This document shows, piece by piece, positions 33,841 through 43,116 of a stretch of DNA of 64,000 bases. The position numbers and the translations under genes were made by a program. Source of the stretch: Streptomyces sp. NBC_01306 (GTDB lineage: Bacteria; Actinomycetota; Actinomycetes; Streptomycetales; Streptomycetaceae); assembly GCF_026340465.1 (NCBI RefSeq), contig NZ_JAPEPC010000001.1, positions 682,001 through 746,000 on the forward strand. Direction: 5' to 3'. Positions within the stretch are counted from its first letter, which is position 1. Every line of letters starts with the position of its first letter. Under the pieces are notes generated by a model that was not told the origin of the DNA, did not search any database, and saw only the letters and a list, made by a program, of their open reading frames with translations.

Positions 33841-35439
33841 CTACCCGGCGGCGCCCGGGCCGTACCGGTCGCGCAGCTCCACCTTCCTGACCTTGCCGCT
33901 GACCGTCATCGGGAAGGTCTCCAGGATCCGCAGCCCGTGCGGGATCTTGTAGTGGGCCAGCCGGTCGCGGCAGAACTCCCGGATCCCGTCCAGCGTCGGC
34001 GGGTCGGCCGGATCCCGTGGGATGACGCAGGCCAGCACCTCTTCGCCGTACCGCTCGTCCGGTACACCGACCACCTGGACGTCGGCGATCTTGGGGTGGC
34101 CGTAGAGGAACTCCTCGATCTCACGCGGATAGACGTTCTCACCGCCCCGGATGATCATGTCCTTGATCCGGCCGACGATCTGGACGTAGCCGTCCTCGCG
34201 GATGACGGCCAGATCCCCGGTGTGCATCCAGCGGCCCGCGTCGATCACCTCGGTGGTCCGCTGCGGCTCCTCCCAGTAGCCGAGCATCACGCTGTAACCG
34301 CGGGTGCACAGCTCGCCCGGCTCACCGCGCTCCACCGTGACCCCGGTCGCCGGGTCGACGACCTTCACCTCCAGATGCGGCAGCACCCGCCCGGCCGTCC
34401 CGGTCCGGCGCTCCAGATCGTCGTCGCGGCGGGTCTGGGTGGACACCGGCGAGGTCTCCGTCATCCCGTAGCAGATCGACACCTCGGCCATATGCATCTC
34501 GGCCACGACCCGCTTCATCACCTCGGCCGGGCACGGCGAGCCCGCCATGATCCCGGTACGGAGCGAGCTCAGGTCGTACGCCGCGAAGTCCGGGTGGTTC
34601 AGCTCAGCGATGAACATCGTGGGCACCCCGTAGAGCGAGGTGCAGCGCTCCTGCTCGACAGCGCGCAGGGTCGCCCCGGGGTCGAAGGAGGGCGCCGGGA
34701 TGACGATGCACGCGCCGTGCGACGTGGCCCCCAGATTGCCCATGACCATGCCGAAGCAGTGGTAGAAGGGCACCGGCAGACAGATCCGGTCCTGCTCCGT
34801 GTAGCCCACCAGCTCCCCGACGAAGAAGCCGTTGTTGAGGATGTTGTGGTGGGAGAGGGTGGCGCCCTTGGGGAATCCGGTGGTGCCCGAGGTGTACTGG
34901 ATGTTGATCGGGTCGTCGCAGGACAGCGCCGCGTCGAGCTCGAACGGCCGGGCGGCGGCGGTCAGTTCGTCCCAGGACGGGTCGCCGATGTAGTGGACGG
35001 ACCGCAGCGCCGGGCAGTTGCCGCGCACCTCGCCGACCAGGGCCCGGTAGTCGGTGCCCTTGTGCCCGGTCGAGGCGATCAGCACCGAGATCCCGGCCTG
35101 GCGCAGCACGAACTCCAGCTCGTGCGCCCGGTACGCCGGGTTGATGTTGACCATGATCGCGCCGATCCGCGCGGTGGCGTACTGGACGAGCACCCACTCC
35201 GGGCAGTTGACCGCCCAGATCCCCACCCGGTCGCCCTTGCCGACCCCGCTGCCGGTGAACCCCCGGGCCAGCTCGTCCACCGCGGCGCCGAACCCGGCGT
35301 ATGTCCACCGGCGCCCGGACGGCACATCGACGAGCGCCTCACGGTCGGGGAACGCCGCGACGGCGCGGTCCAGATTCGCGCCGATCGTGTCGCCCAGGAG
35401 CGGCGTCGTACCGGTGCCGTGCGTGTAGGAGAGGGTCAT
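33841..35439 (-). CDS. Fatty-acid-type acyl-CoA synthetase (AMP-binding)
   Basis: 532-residue ANL-superfamily ligase. The P-loop is IQYTSGTTGFPKGATLSHHNIL near residue 185, the adenine motif is SICYGMTETSPVS, the ribose-binding aspartate is in HTGDLAVIREDGYVQIVGRIKDMIIRGGENVYPREIE, and the C-terminal catalytic lysine is in TVSGKVRKVEL. The pattern is that of medium/long-chain fatty acyl-CoA ligases of the FadD/AcsF type. Its start overlaps the stop of the upstream synthetase by 4 bp. Having two different acyl-CoA synthetases in one operon suggests handling of more than one chain length or aromatic acid class. Confidence 0.9.
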   Translation of the reverse strand: MTLSYTHGTGTTPLLGDTIGANLDRAVAAFPDREALVDVPSGRRWTYAGFGAAVDELARGFTGSGVGKGDRVGIWAVNCPEWVLVQYATARIGAIMVNINPAYRAHELEFVLRQAGISVLIASTGHKGTDYRALVGEVRGNCPALRSVHYIGDPSWDELTAAARPFELDAALSCDDPINIQYTSGTTGFPKGATLSHHNILNNGFFVGELVGYTEQDRICLPVPFYHCFGMVMGNLGATSHGACIVIPAPSFDPGATLRAVEQERCTSLYGVPTMFIAELNHPDFAAYDLSSLRTGIMAGSPCPAEVMKRVVAEMHMAEVSICYGMTETSPVSTQTRRDDDLERRTGTAGRVLPHLEVKVVDPATGVTVERGEPGELCTRGYSVMLGYWEEPQRTTEVIDAGRWMHTGDLAVIREDGYVQIVGRIKDMIIRGGENVYPREIEEFLYGHPKIADVQVVGVPDERYGEEVLACVIPRDPADPPTLDGIREFCRDRLAHYKIPHGLRILETFPMTVSGKVRKVELRDRYGPGAAG

Positions 35440-37115
35440 CGCAGGTCCCCCTCGTCGTACTCGGCGGTGGAGCCCTCCGCGGTCGCCCGGCGCAGTTCGA
35501 TCCTGCGGATCTTCCCGGAGACCGTCTTGGGCAGCTCGGCGAACTCGATCCGCCGGATCCGCTTGTACGGGGCGAGCACCGCGCGCGAGTGCGCGAAGAG
35601 CACCTTCGCCGTGTCGGGGCCGGGTTCCCAGCCCTCCGCCAGGGCCACGTACGCCTTCGGGACGGTGAGCCGCAGCGGGTCGGGGGCCGGCACGACCGCG
35701 GCCTCCGCCACCGCTTCGTGCTCCAGGAGCGCGCTCTCCAGCTCGAACGGCGAGATCTTGTAGTCGGACGACTTGAAGACGTCGTCGGAACGGCCGGTGT
35801 AGGTGATGTAGCCGTCCGCGTCCCGTGAGCCGATGTCGCCGGTGCGGTAGTAGCCACCGGCCATCGCCTCGGCCGTGCGCTCCGGATCGCCGTGGTATCC
35901 GGTCATCAGACCGACGGGCCTGGCGGAGAGGTCCAGGCAGATCTCGCCCTCGCTCACCCCCGGCTCCCCGGTGACCGGGTCGAGCAGCTCGACCTTGAAT
36001 CCGGGCGTCGGGCGGCCCATGGAGCCCGCCTTGAGGAGCTGGCCGGGGCTGTTCGCCACCTGGACGGCCGTCTCCGTCTGCCCGAAGCCGTCCCGGATCG
36101 TCGCACCCCAGGCGCGCCGTACGGTCTCGATGACCTCGGGGTTCAGCGGCTCGCCCGCCGCCGCGACCTCGCGCGGCGGTGTGCGCAGCCGGGTCAGGTC
36201 GGCCTGGATCAGCATCCGCCAGACGGTCGGCGGCGCGCAGAAGGACGTCACCCCCACCCGGTCCATCTCGGCCATCAGCCGCGCCGGGTCGAAGCGCGTG
36301 TAGTTGTGGATGAAGACCGTCGCCTCGGCGTTCCAGGGCGCGAACAGATTCGACCAGGCGTGCTTGGCCCATCCAGGTGAGGAGATGTTGAGGTGGATGT
36401 CGCCGGGGCGCAGACCGATCCAGTACATCGTCGCCAGATGGCCGACCGGGTACGAGGTGTGGGTGTGCTCCACCAGCTTGGGCCGGGCGGTCGTGCCCGA
36501 GGTGAAGTACAGCATCAGCGGATCGTCCGCACCGGTGGCCCCGTCGGGCTCGAAGCCGGCCGGCGCGGCGGCGGCGTCCCCGTACGACAGCCAGCCGTCC
36601 GGGGTGCCCGCGCCGACCGCGATCCGGGTGTAATCGCCTGCCACCTCGGCGAACTTGGGGGTGTCCTCGGTCCGTACGAGCGCATGGCGGGCGCCGCCGC
36701 GGTCGACGCGGTCGCGCAGATCTGCCGCTCCGAGCAGCGGAGTTGCCGGGATCACGACGGCGCGGAGCTTCATCGCGGCGAGCGCCGTCTCCCACAGCTC
36801 CTGCTGGTTGCCGAGCACGACCAGGATGCGGTCGCCGGCCCGGACGCCCTGCGCCCGGAGCCAGTTGGCGGCCCGGTCGGACCGCACGGCCATCTCCGCG
36901 AACGAGACCTTGGTCTCGGTGCCGTCCTCCTCGACGATGTGCAGCGCGGTCCTCGCGTTGTCCCTGGCGATGGTGTCGAACCAGTCGAGCGCCCAGTTGA
37001 AATGCTCGGGGCGTGGCCAGCTGAAGCCCTCGTAGGCCGTGCGGTACTCCGTACGGTGGCGGAGCAGGAAGTCCCGTGCGGCCCGGAACTCCTCCGTCGC
37101 GTTGTTCGACACCAT
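35436..37115 (-). CDS. ACSM-like acyl-CoA synthetase (AMP-binding)
   Basis: 559-residue ANL ligase. MLYFTSGTTARPKLVEHTHTSYPVGH is the P-loop, RDGFGQTETAVQVANSPGQ the adenine site, YYRTGDIGSRDADGYITYTGRSDDVFKSSDYKISPFELE the hinge, and LPKTVSGKIRRIELR carries the catalytic lysine. The N-terminal RPEHFNWALDWFDTIA is typical of the ACSM/acetyl-CoA-synthetase-like subfamily using medium-chain or aromatic acids. The ATG at 37115 follows GAGGAGG. It is first in a two-gene operon and divergent from a GAF-LuxR regulator 138 bp away. Confidence 0.9.
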   Translation of the reverse strand: MVSNNATEEFRAARDFLLRHRTEYRTAYEGFSWPRPEHFNWALDWFDTIARDNARTALHIVEEDGTETKVSFAEMAVRSDRAANWLRAQGVRAGDRILVVLGNQQELWETALAAMKLRAVVIPATPLLGAADLRDRVDRGGARHALVRTEDTPKFAEVAGDYTRIAVGAGTPDGWLSYGDAAAAPAGFEPDGATGADDPLMLYFTSGTTARPKLVEHTHTSYPVGHLATMYWIGLRPGDIHLNISSPGWAKHAWSNLFAPWNAEATVFIHNYTRFDPARLMAEMDRVGVTSFCAPPTVWRMLIQADLTRLRTPPREVAAAGEPLNPEVIETVRRAWGATIRDGFGQTETAVQVANSPGQLLKAGSMGRPTPGFKVELLDPVTGEPGVSEGEICLDLSARPVGLMTGYHGDPERTAEAMAGGYYRTGDIGSRDADGYITYTGRSDDVFKSSDYKISPFELESALLEHEAVAEAAVVPAPDPLRLTVPKAYVALAEGWEPGPDTAKVLFAHSRAVLAPYKRIRRIEFAELPKTVSGKIRRIELRRATAEGSTAEYDEGDLR

Positions 37116-37253
37116 GTGTCCTCCTCATTGCGGGACTGCTGCCCAGCATCGTGTAATCAGTGGTCCGGGTCCCACCACCCCCGAACGGGGGCAAAGCGTG
37201 GGTCCGCCCGAGGAGCGCCGGAGGCCCCGCCCCCGGCGGAGAGGAGCGGCCGC

Positions 37254-38078
37254 GTGCCGGAGCCGGTCGAGGCAGTGGACATGCGGGCGGCGCTGCTGCG
37301 GATGCGCCGCACCACCGGGCTGCCGGTCGCGTTCGGCGGTCTGCTGACGGGGAGCGGGCAGCTGCGCATCGCCGAGCTCAGCGGTACGGCGACACCGGCG
37401 CTGCGCGGCCTCACGGTGTCGGCCGGCAACGGTCTCGGCGGCAAGTCGATAGCGCTGTCGCGGCCGTGCGCGGTGACCGACTACCGCTCCTCGGTCCACA
37501 TCAGCCATGAGTACGACACGGCGGTGGGCGCTGAAGGGCTGCACGCGGTGCTCGCCGTGCCGGTGGTGGTGAGGCGGCAGGTCCGCGGTGTGCTGTACGG
37601 GGCGGTACGCGAGCGGCTGTCGTTCGGCGACCGGACGTACAACGCCGCGGTCGAGGCGGCCCGCGACGTGGAGCAGTCGCTGGCGGTGCGGGACGAGGTG
37701 CAGCAACGGCTGGCGGCGGCGCGCGAGCCGGTGGCCGAGCCCGGCGCGTGGGAGCAGGTGCGCGAGGCGCACAGTGAACTGCGCGCGCTGGCGACACGCA
37801 TCGCGGACCGGGAGCTGCGCGATGAACTTCTCGCCGTCTGCGCCCGGCTGGCCGGTGGCGGCGGAGCCGGGCTTGAACGCCCGGTCGCGCTGGCGCCACG
37901 CGAGGTGGACGTGCTGGCCTGGGTGGCGACCGGCGCGACGAACGCGGCGGCCGGTGCGCGGCTGGGGCTGAAGCCGGAGACCGTGAAGGGCTATCTGCGG
38001 TCCGCGATGCGCAAGCTGGGGGCGCACACCCGGCTCGAAGCGGTCGTGGCGGCCCGGCGGGCGGGTCTGCTGCCGTAA
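37254..38078 (+). CDS. GAF-domain LuxR-type transcriptional regulator
   Basis: 274 residues. The N-terminal ~170 residues look like a GAF sensor (LPVAFGGLLTGSGQLRIAELSGT, then GLGGKSIALSRPCAVTDYRSS, then GLHAVLAVPVVVRRQVRGVLYGAV). A helical linker follows, then a C-terminal LuxR helix-turn-helix (LAPREVDVLAWVATGATNAAAGARLGLKPETVKGYLRSAMRKLGA). The GTG at 37254 has GAGGAG upstream. It is divergent from the acyl-CoA synthetases, so it probably controls them, perhaps in response to an aromatic or fatty acid bound by the GAF domain (inference). Confidence 0.87.
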   Translation: MPEPVEAVDMRAALLRMRRTTGLPVAFGGLLTGSGQLRIAELSGTATPALRGLTVSAGNGLGGKSIALSRPCAVTDYRSSVHISHEYDTAVGAEGLHAVLAVPVVVRRQVRGVLYGAVRERLSFGDRTYNAAVEAARDVEQSLAVRDEVQQRLAAAREPVAEPGAWEQVREAHSELRALATRIADRELRDELLAVCARLAGGGGAGLERPVALAPREVDVLAWVATGATNAAAGARLGLKPETVKGYLRSAMRKLGAHTRLEAVVAARRAGLLP

Positions 38079-38204
38079 CATCCCGGCCGAAGCCATGAGA
38101 AAAGCCCCACGCGAGTTCAGGCAGCTCAGACATACAAGTCAGCCGTGCAACTCAGCCATGCAACCCAGCCATTCAACCCAGAACTCACGACTTACGGAGC
38201 AGGC

Positions 38205-39059
38205 ATGACGTACTCATCCGCCGGGCAGCTCGTCGTCGGGCCGGCGGCCGAGGAGGACTGGCCCGTCATCAGCGGGTGGGCGCACGACGAGGGCTGGAAC
38301 CCGGGGATCAGCGACGCGCGGAGCTTCTTCGCCCAGGACCCCGACGGGTTCTTCCTCGGACGCCTCGACGGGGAGCCCGTCTCCGCGGTCTCGGTCGTCA
38401 ACTACGGTGCGCACTACGCGTTTCTCGGCTGCTATCTGGTCCGCCCGGACCTGCGGGGCCGCGGCCACGGCCTGGCCACCTGGCAGGCCGCGCAGGGCCA
38501 CGCGGGAAGCCGGACCATCGGCCTGGACGGGGTCGTGGCCCAGCAGCACAACTACCGCAAGTCGGGGTTCTCACCCGCTCACAGCACCTTCCGCCACACC
38601 GGCGTCCTGCCGCCCCGCGGATCGACGGGCGTACGGCCGGTCCGGGCCCAGGACCACGAGGCCGTCGCGGCGTACGACAGCGCCTGCTACCCGGCCGATC
38701 GCCCGCGCTTCCTGAAGCACTGGCTGACCACGGACGGGCACCGTGCGTTCGTACGCGTCGACGACGGGCACCTGACCGGGTACGCGGTGATCCGCCCGAC
38801 GGTCGGTGAAGTCCTCCGTATCGGACCGCTGTTCGCCGATTCGCCCGCGGACGCCGAGGCACTGTTCGGGGCGCTGGCGGACGAGGCCGGTACGGCGCAG
38901 GTCGCCGTGGACGTCCCGGAGTCCAATGCGTCCGCCGTCGCACTGGTCAGGTCGCTGGGCCTCACGCCCTCCTTCGAGACGGCCCGCATGTACACGGGTC
39001 CGATCCGTCCGGTCGCCGACCAGTGCGTCTACGGCGTCACCACGCTCGAACTGGGGTAG
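38205..39059 (+). CDS. GNAT acetyltransferase with C-terminal Acetyltransf_18-like domain
   Basis: 284 residues. The first half is a GNAT domain with the acetyl-CoA loop VRPDLRGRGHGLATWQAA near residue 90. The second half (~150-284: GYAVIRPTVGEVLRIGPLFADSPADAEALF and VDVPESNASAVALVRSLGLTPSFETARMYTG) matches the degenerate second domain often found after such GNATs. The ATG at 38205 follows GGAG. The 126 bp upstream contain three copies of a 13-bp unit like CAACTCAGCCATG (38144-38181). The substrate is unknown. Confidence 0.85.
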   Translation: MTYSSAGQLVVGPAAEEDWPVISGWAHDEGWNPGISDARSFFAQDPDGFFLGRLDGEPVSAVSVVNYGAHYAFLGCYLVRPDLRGRGHGLATWQAAQGHAGSRTIGLDGVVAQQHNYRKSGFSPAHSTFRHTGVLPPRGSTGVRPVRAQDHEAVAAYDSACYPADRPRFLKHWLTTDGHRAFVRVDDGHLTGYAVIRPTVGEVLRIGPLFADSPADAEALFGALADEAGTAQVAVDVPESNASAVALVRSLGLTPSFETARMYTGPIRPVADQCVYGVTTLELG

Positions 39060-39083
39060 GGCCTTTCGTTCGGATCAGCCGGG

Positions 39084-39266
39084 CTACTTGTCGGCAGTGA
39101 GCTTGCCGCCGATGGCCCAGCTGTCGGTGGGGACCTCCTGGATCCAGACCTGTACGGCCTCGGCGGGGATACGGAGCGAGTCGACGAAGGCGTCCGTGAC
39201 GCGCTTGACCAGCTCGCGCTTGAGCTCGATGTCGCGCGGGCCCTGCTGGATAGTGACGATCGGCAT
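39084..39266 (-). CDS. 4-oxalocrotonate tautomerase-family enzyme
   Basis: 60-residue protein starting MPIVTIQQGPRDIELKREL. The catalytic Pro2 (Pro1 after Met removal) is present, and the length and beta-alpha-beta pattern fit the hexameric 4-OT family. VQVWIQEVPTDSWAIGG is the conserved C-terminal region. GGGAG precedes the ATG. It is next to a LysR regulator in the same direction, which is 115 bp upstream. The natural substrate is unknown; the family often isomerises unsaturated keto acids. Confidence 0.85.
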   Translation of the reverse strand: MPIVTIQQGPRDIELKRELVKRVTDAFVDSLRIPAEAVQVWIQEVPTDSWAIGGKLTADK

Positions 39267-39381
39267 GGCTGAACTCCCTGTCCCACGGCGGCTTCCCGGC
39301 TGTTCCGGGCCGCTCACCGGCATGACCCCAGTCCATCCGAACCGCGACGGGCGGCCAAGAGCCAGATCGCGACCACAGCGA

Positions 39382-40272
39382 TCAGGATCCGTGATCGCTG
39401 CAGTCCGGCGGCGCGGCGCAGGCTTCGAGGAGCAGATCGATACCGGCGGGCGGGGCCGACCGCCGCACGGCGAGCGCCGTGGGCAGCGCGAGCGGTGCGG
39501 GCCGGAACGGGAGGAACGTCACGCGCGGACTGTGCAGTTGGCGGGCGTGTGCGGCGTACACGACGGTCCACTGCGGTGCCGGGGAGGCACCGATGGTGGC
39601 GAGGATGTCCTGGAGCGAGCCGCCGACCGGTCCGGACAGCGGCTCGAACCCTGCGGCGTCGCAGGCGGACATCACGAGGTCGACGAGGGGCGGATTGCTA
39701 CGCCGGGCCACGATCCTGAGCCGGAGTCCGGCCAGGTCCTCCAGGGCGACGTCGGGCCGGTCCGCGAGCGGGTGCCCGGCTGGAACGGCCGCGACCAGCG
39801 GGTCCTCCCAGAGCGGGATGAGCCGCACCCCGCGCACCGGCTCCGCGGCCCGTACGAACGCCGCGTCCAGCCGCCCGTCCGCGACCTGTTCCAGCCGGGT
39901 CCGGGTCGGCGCGGAGACCAGCTCGACCGCCAGGTCCGGCGCGATCCCGGCCAAAGCGGTCAGGACCCGGTCCAGATGTTCGCCGAGTCCGGTGCTGGTC
40001 CCCAGCCGCAGGGTGGTACGCGGTGCGACTGCCGCCCTGGCCCGGTCCACCGCCGCCAGCACGGCCCGCGCTTCGGGCAGCAGCCGCTCCCCCGCTTCGG
40101 TGAGCCGTACGTGCCGGGGTGAACGGTCGAACAGCTCCTGCCCCAACTCCCGCTCCAGGCGCTGCACTTGCTGGCTCACGGCCGACTGGACGATGTGCAG
40201 GCGGTCCGCGGCACGGCCGAAGTGCAGTTCCTCGGCGACGGTCACAAAGTAGCTGAGCTGGCGCAACTCCAT
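39382..40272 (-). CDS. LysR-family transcriptional regulator
   Basis: 296 residues from the ATG at 40272. Residues 1-60 carry the LysR winged helix (MELRQLSYFVTVAEELHFGRAADRL, then VQSAVSQQVQRLERELGQELFDR). Residues ~90-290 form the two-lobed effector domain (LRLGTSTGLGEHLDRVL, GRLDAAFVRAAEPV). The only near neighbour downstream in the same direction is the tautomerase gene. An AlkZ-like gene lies upstream, also on the minus strand. The effector cannot be inferred. Confidence 0.92.
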   Translation of the reverse strand: MELRQLSYFVTVAEELHFGRAADRLHIVQSAVSQQVQRLERELGQELFDRSPRHVRLTEAGERLLPEARAVLAAVDRARAAVAPRTTLRLGTSTGLGEHLDRVLTALAGIAPDLAVELVSAPTRTRLEQVADGRLDAAFVRAAEPVRGVRLIPLWEDPLVAAVPAGHPLADRPDVALEDLAGLRLRIVARRSNPPLVDLVMSACDAAGFEPLSGPVGGSLQDILATIGASPAPQWTVVYAAHARQLHSPRVTFLPFRPAPLALPTALAVRRSAPPAGIDLLLEACAAPPDCSDHGS

Positions 40273-40359
40273 GCCCAGGACAGTAACCGGCCGCTGCGGA
40301 GCCAGCACATGCGGTTCACGCAGCTCACGGGGGCAGGCGGGGCAGGAGGCTCGCCCGGC

Positions 40360-41460
40360 TCATGCGTCGAGAGTGCCGAGAGTGCCGAACCCGATGTCGT
40401 GGACCTCGGCCTCCGTCATGCCGGTGAGCATCCGCTCGCCCTCGTCCGCCAGGGCCACCCGGTCGGCGCGGGTGAGCCGGGCGAACGGTTCGATACGGAG
40501 CGTGGCCGTGGTCCGGTGCTCCTTCAGCCGCCAGATACCGGCGAGGAACCCGTCGAGCAGGAAGCTGCCGAAGGCCTGGTTGCCCATGCCGTTGCGGCCC
40601 CGGTACTCGGCGGGGATGACGCGCGTACGGTCCGCGTGGGCGAGCAGCAGATTGTCGAACTCCGGCAGGAAGCGAGGTGGTGCGGGAGTATCCTCGTCCG
40701 GCCGGGGCGCGTCGGGCAGGTCGAAGAGTTCGGCGCCACCGGGGCCCCGGAAGGTGATCAGCTGCGGCCGCAGCCGCTCGAACACCCCGGCCAGCCGGGT
40801 CAGTCCCGCCCACATCTGCATGTCCTTGACCGAGGCGGGCCCGAAGGACCGCAGATAGCGCAGCACCGTCTCGTCGGGTGCCGGGACGGGCGCCGACGCA
40901 CGGCCGAGCCACTGCCCGACGGTGGTGAGCGCGACCTGCCCACTGCGGCCCCACAGGCCGCGCGGGGTGACCTGCACGAGCGGGAGGCGGCAGCGGGCGG
41001 CGACGGAGAGAGCGAGCGGGTCGGCGTCCGGCCACTCCGTGAGCAGGTGCTCCCTGAGCTCCTTCATCGTGCGGGGACGTTCCTCCACCAGGTCGCGGGC
41101 CAGCTCCGCCAGCCGGTCGAGGTCGACCCCGGTCAGCCCGGCACGGAAGGCCTTCAGCTCTCGCTCCCGTGCGGCCTGGACGAGCGGCCGCAGGGTGAGG
41201 GCGTCGTCGGCGGTGTGCAGATGGATGGTGGAGCGCATGGTCACCATCCGTACGGCCGCACGGCTCTCCAGCAGCTCCGACAGCTCGTACGGGTCGAAAT
41301 CCGCGAGCCGGGACCAGAGCTGGAAGTACGGCGGCCTGGTGTTCTGCGCCTGGAGCCCCAGCAGCCGTGCGACGGCCTCCCCGGCGGGCAGTTCGGCGCG
41401 GCGCAGCAGAAGCTGGCGTTCCAGGGTGGCGCGGTTGAGTGCGCGGGTGCTGATCGGGGC
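40360..41460 (-). CDS. AlkZ-like winged-helix (HTH_42) protein, possible DNA glycosylase
   Basis: 366-residue protein of the PF06224 family, built from tandem winged-helix domains. It has a Q-x-Q motif (LQAQN, Gln38/Gln40) at the position where AlkZ-type glycosylases have their catalytic QxQ, followed by FQLWSRLADFDPYELSELLESRAAVRMVTMRSTIHL, which is conserved in the family. AlkZ unhooks interstrand crosslinks in antibiotic producers, and YcaQ is its E. coli relative. Whether this paralogue is a glycosylase is unproven. The ATG at 41460 has no strong ribosome site. No antibiotic cluster is visible nearby. Confidence 0.75.
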   Translation of the reverse strand, partial: APISTRALNRATLERQLLLRRAELPAGEAVARLLGLQAQNTRPPYFQLWSRLADFDPYELSELLESRAAVRMVTMRSTIHLHTADDALTLRPLVQAARERELKAFRAGLTGVDLDRLAELARDLVEERPRTMKELREHLLTEWPDADPLALSVAARCRLPLVQVTPRGLWGRSGQVALTTVGQWLGRASAPVPAPDETVLRYLRSFGPASVKDMQMWAGLTRLAGVFERLRPQLITFRGPGGAELFDLPDAPRPDEDTPAPPRFLPEFDNLLLAHADRTRVIPAEYRGRNGMGNQAFGSFLLDGFLAGIWRLKEHRTTATLRIEPFARLTRADRVALADEGERMLTGMTEAEVHDIGFGTLGTLDA

Positions 41461-41727
41461 CATGCGGGGCACGCTACCGGGACGTGCGGTCCCTCCCGGC
41501 TGTCATGGGCTTGCGGGGGCACTGCTTCGGACCCGGCCGGCTGGCACCGCTCACCGGCGCGGCTTACGCGTACCGCTCACGAGCGCGGCTTGCCGGCATC
41601 TCCTGTCCGTGGTCGGGTGGCCGCTCCGTCATGCCTGCGTCATGCGGCCCGTATATCCTGCACCGAAGCCGGGCCACGCCGGTCGGAGCCGGGCCCGGCC
41701 CAGCCGGAACGGGAGGTGAGAGCCCAT

Positions 41728-42882
41728 ATGCCGCTGTCCCCGAGGAACCGGAACGCCCGTAAGCACTTCTGGCGCAGGCCCTCCCCGCCCGACCGCACGG
41801 AGCAGCCGCCCGACAGGACCCCGCCCGCCTCGGCCGCGCCCGAGCCCGTACAGCTGGACAACACCAGCGTGGTGCAGGCGGCGCTGTACCGCGACGGCCG
41901 CCGCGTCTCCACCCCCGCCTCGCTCGCGGAGACCTTCCGGCAGCTGCGCGAGTACCCGGACGGTATGGCCTGGATCGGTCTGCACCGCCCGACGGAGGAG
42001 GAAATCCTCTCGCTGGCAGCGGAGTTCGACCTGCATCCGCTCGCGGTGGAGGACGCACTGGAGGCCCATCAGCGGCCGAAGCTGGAGCGGTACGGCGACA
42101 CGCTCTTCGTCGTCCTGCGTGCGGCGCGCTATCTCGACGCCCCCGAGGAGGTCGACTTCGGTGAGCTGCATGTTTTCATCGGCAGGGACTTCCTGATCAC
42201 GGTCAGGCACGGCGCGGCGCCCGACCTGTCCGCCGTACGCACCCGTATGGAGGAGACCCCGGATCTGCTGGCGCTGGGCCCCGAGGCCGCGCTGTACGCG
42301 ATCCTGGACGCGGTCGTCGACGGCTACGCCCCGGTCGTGACCGGCGTGCAGATCGACATCGACGAGATCGAGACCGAGGTCTTCAGCGGCGACCCGGCGG
42401 TGTCCCGCCGTATCTACGAACTCTCCCGCGAAATGGTCGAGTTCCAGCGCGCCACCCGGCCCCTCGTGGGAATGCTGAACGGCCTCATGGCGGGATTCGC
42501 CAAGTACGGGACGCATGAGGAACTGCAGCGCTACCTGCGCGACGTGGCCGACCATGTGACGCATACGAGCGAGCGGGTGGACGGATTCCGCCAGGCGCTG
42601 ACCGAGATCCTCACCGTGAATGCCACGCTGGTGACCCAGCAGCAGAACGCGGAGATGCGCGCACTCGCGGAAGCGGGTTTCGAGCAGAACGAGGAGATCA
42701 AGAAGATCTCCTCGTGGGCGGCCATTCTCTTCGCGCCCACCCTGGTGGGGACGATCTACGGCATGAACTTCGACAACATGCCGGAGCTGCACTGGTCGTT
42801 CGGATATCCCTTCGCGATCGGCCTGATGGCGGTGGTGTGCGTAAGCCTGTACTTCATCTTCAAGAAGCGGGACTGGCTGTAG
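41728..42882 (+). CDS. corA: CorA-type magnesium/cobalt channel
   Basis: 384-residue inner-membrane divalent-cation channel. A large cytosolic N-terminal domain (residues ~45-310) precedes two C-terminal helices. The hallmark YGMNF motif is at residues 344-348, between the helices, and the positively charged tail ends KKRDWL. A ~40-residue Pro/Arg-rich N-terminal extension precedes the domain. The ATG at 41728 has GGGAGG 12 nt upstream. No M-box or ykkC-like leader was recognised, so there is no visible magnesium riboswitch. Confidence 0.93.
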   Translation: MPLSPRNRNARKHFWRRPSPPDRTEQPPDRTPPASAAPEPVQLDNTSVVQAALYRDGRRVSTPASLAETFRQLREYPDGMAWIGLHRPTEEEILSLAAEFDLHPLAVEDALEAHQRPKLERYGDTLFVVLRAARYLDAPEEVDFGELHVFIGRDFLITVRHGAAPDLSAVRTRMEETPDLLALGPEAALYAILDAVVDGYAPVVTGVQIDIDEIETEVFSGDPAVSRRIYELSREMVEFQRATRPLVGMLNGLMAGFAKYGTHEELQRYLRDVADHVTHTSERVDGFRQALTEILTVNATLVTQQQNAEMRALAEAGFEQNEEIKKISSWAAILFAPTLVGTIYGMNFDNMPELHWSFGYPFAIGLMAVVCVSLYFIFKKRDWL

Positions 42883-43029
42883 GCGTCGGACCGGACTCTT
42901 GCAGACCGACGCTCAGGTGCTGATGGACCTGAGCGGTGCCCGGCGATATCGCAGCGCTACTTGTCGCGATCCGCGGAGTCAGCAGGAGGCCGATCCGCAT
43001 GGTCGTAGGCTTCCTGCGACGCATGACTG

Positions 43030-43063
43030 TTTGTGCAAGAAACTCGACGACATCTTGCACAAA
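43030..43063. repeat. Perfect 11-bp inverted repeat upstream of alpha-galactosidase
   Basis: TTTGTGCAAGA (43030-43040) and TCTTGCACAAA (43053-43063) with a 12-bp spacer, 54 bp before the predicted start. Arm length and position suggest an operator for a sugar-responsive (e.g. LacI-type) repressor. The rest of the 234-bp gap after corA has no other element I recognise. Confidence 0.7.
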
Positions 43064-43116
43064 TGAACTTACGGAGGCACGGTGTTGGCCATCGCGCCGT
43101 CACTGAGGCGCGCTCG

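Noticed and set aside
38144..38181. Repeats of CAACTCAGCCATG considered as an operator array
   Set aside because: The three direct copies are AT/CA-biased and in the GNAT leader; the pattern fits slippage, with no dyad symmetry.
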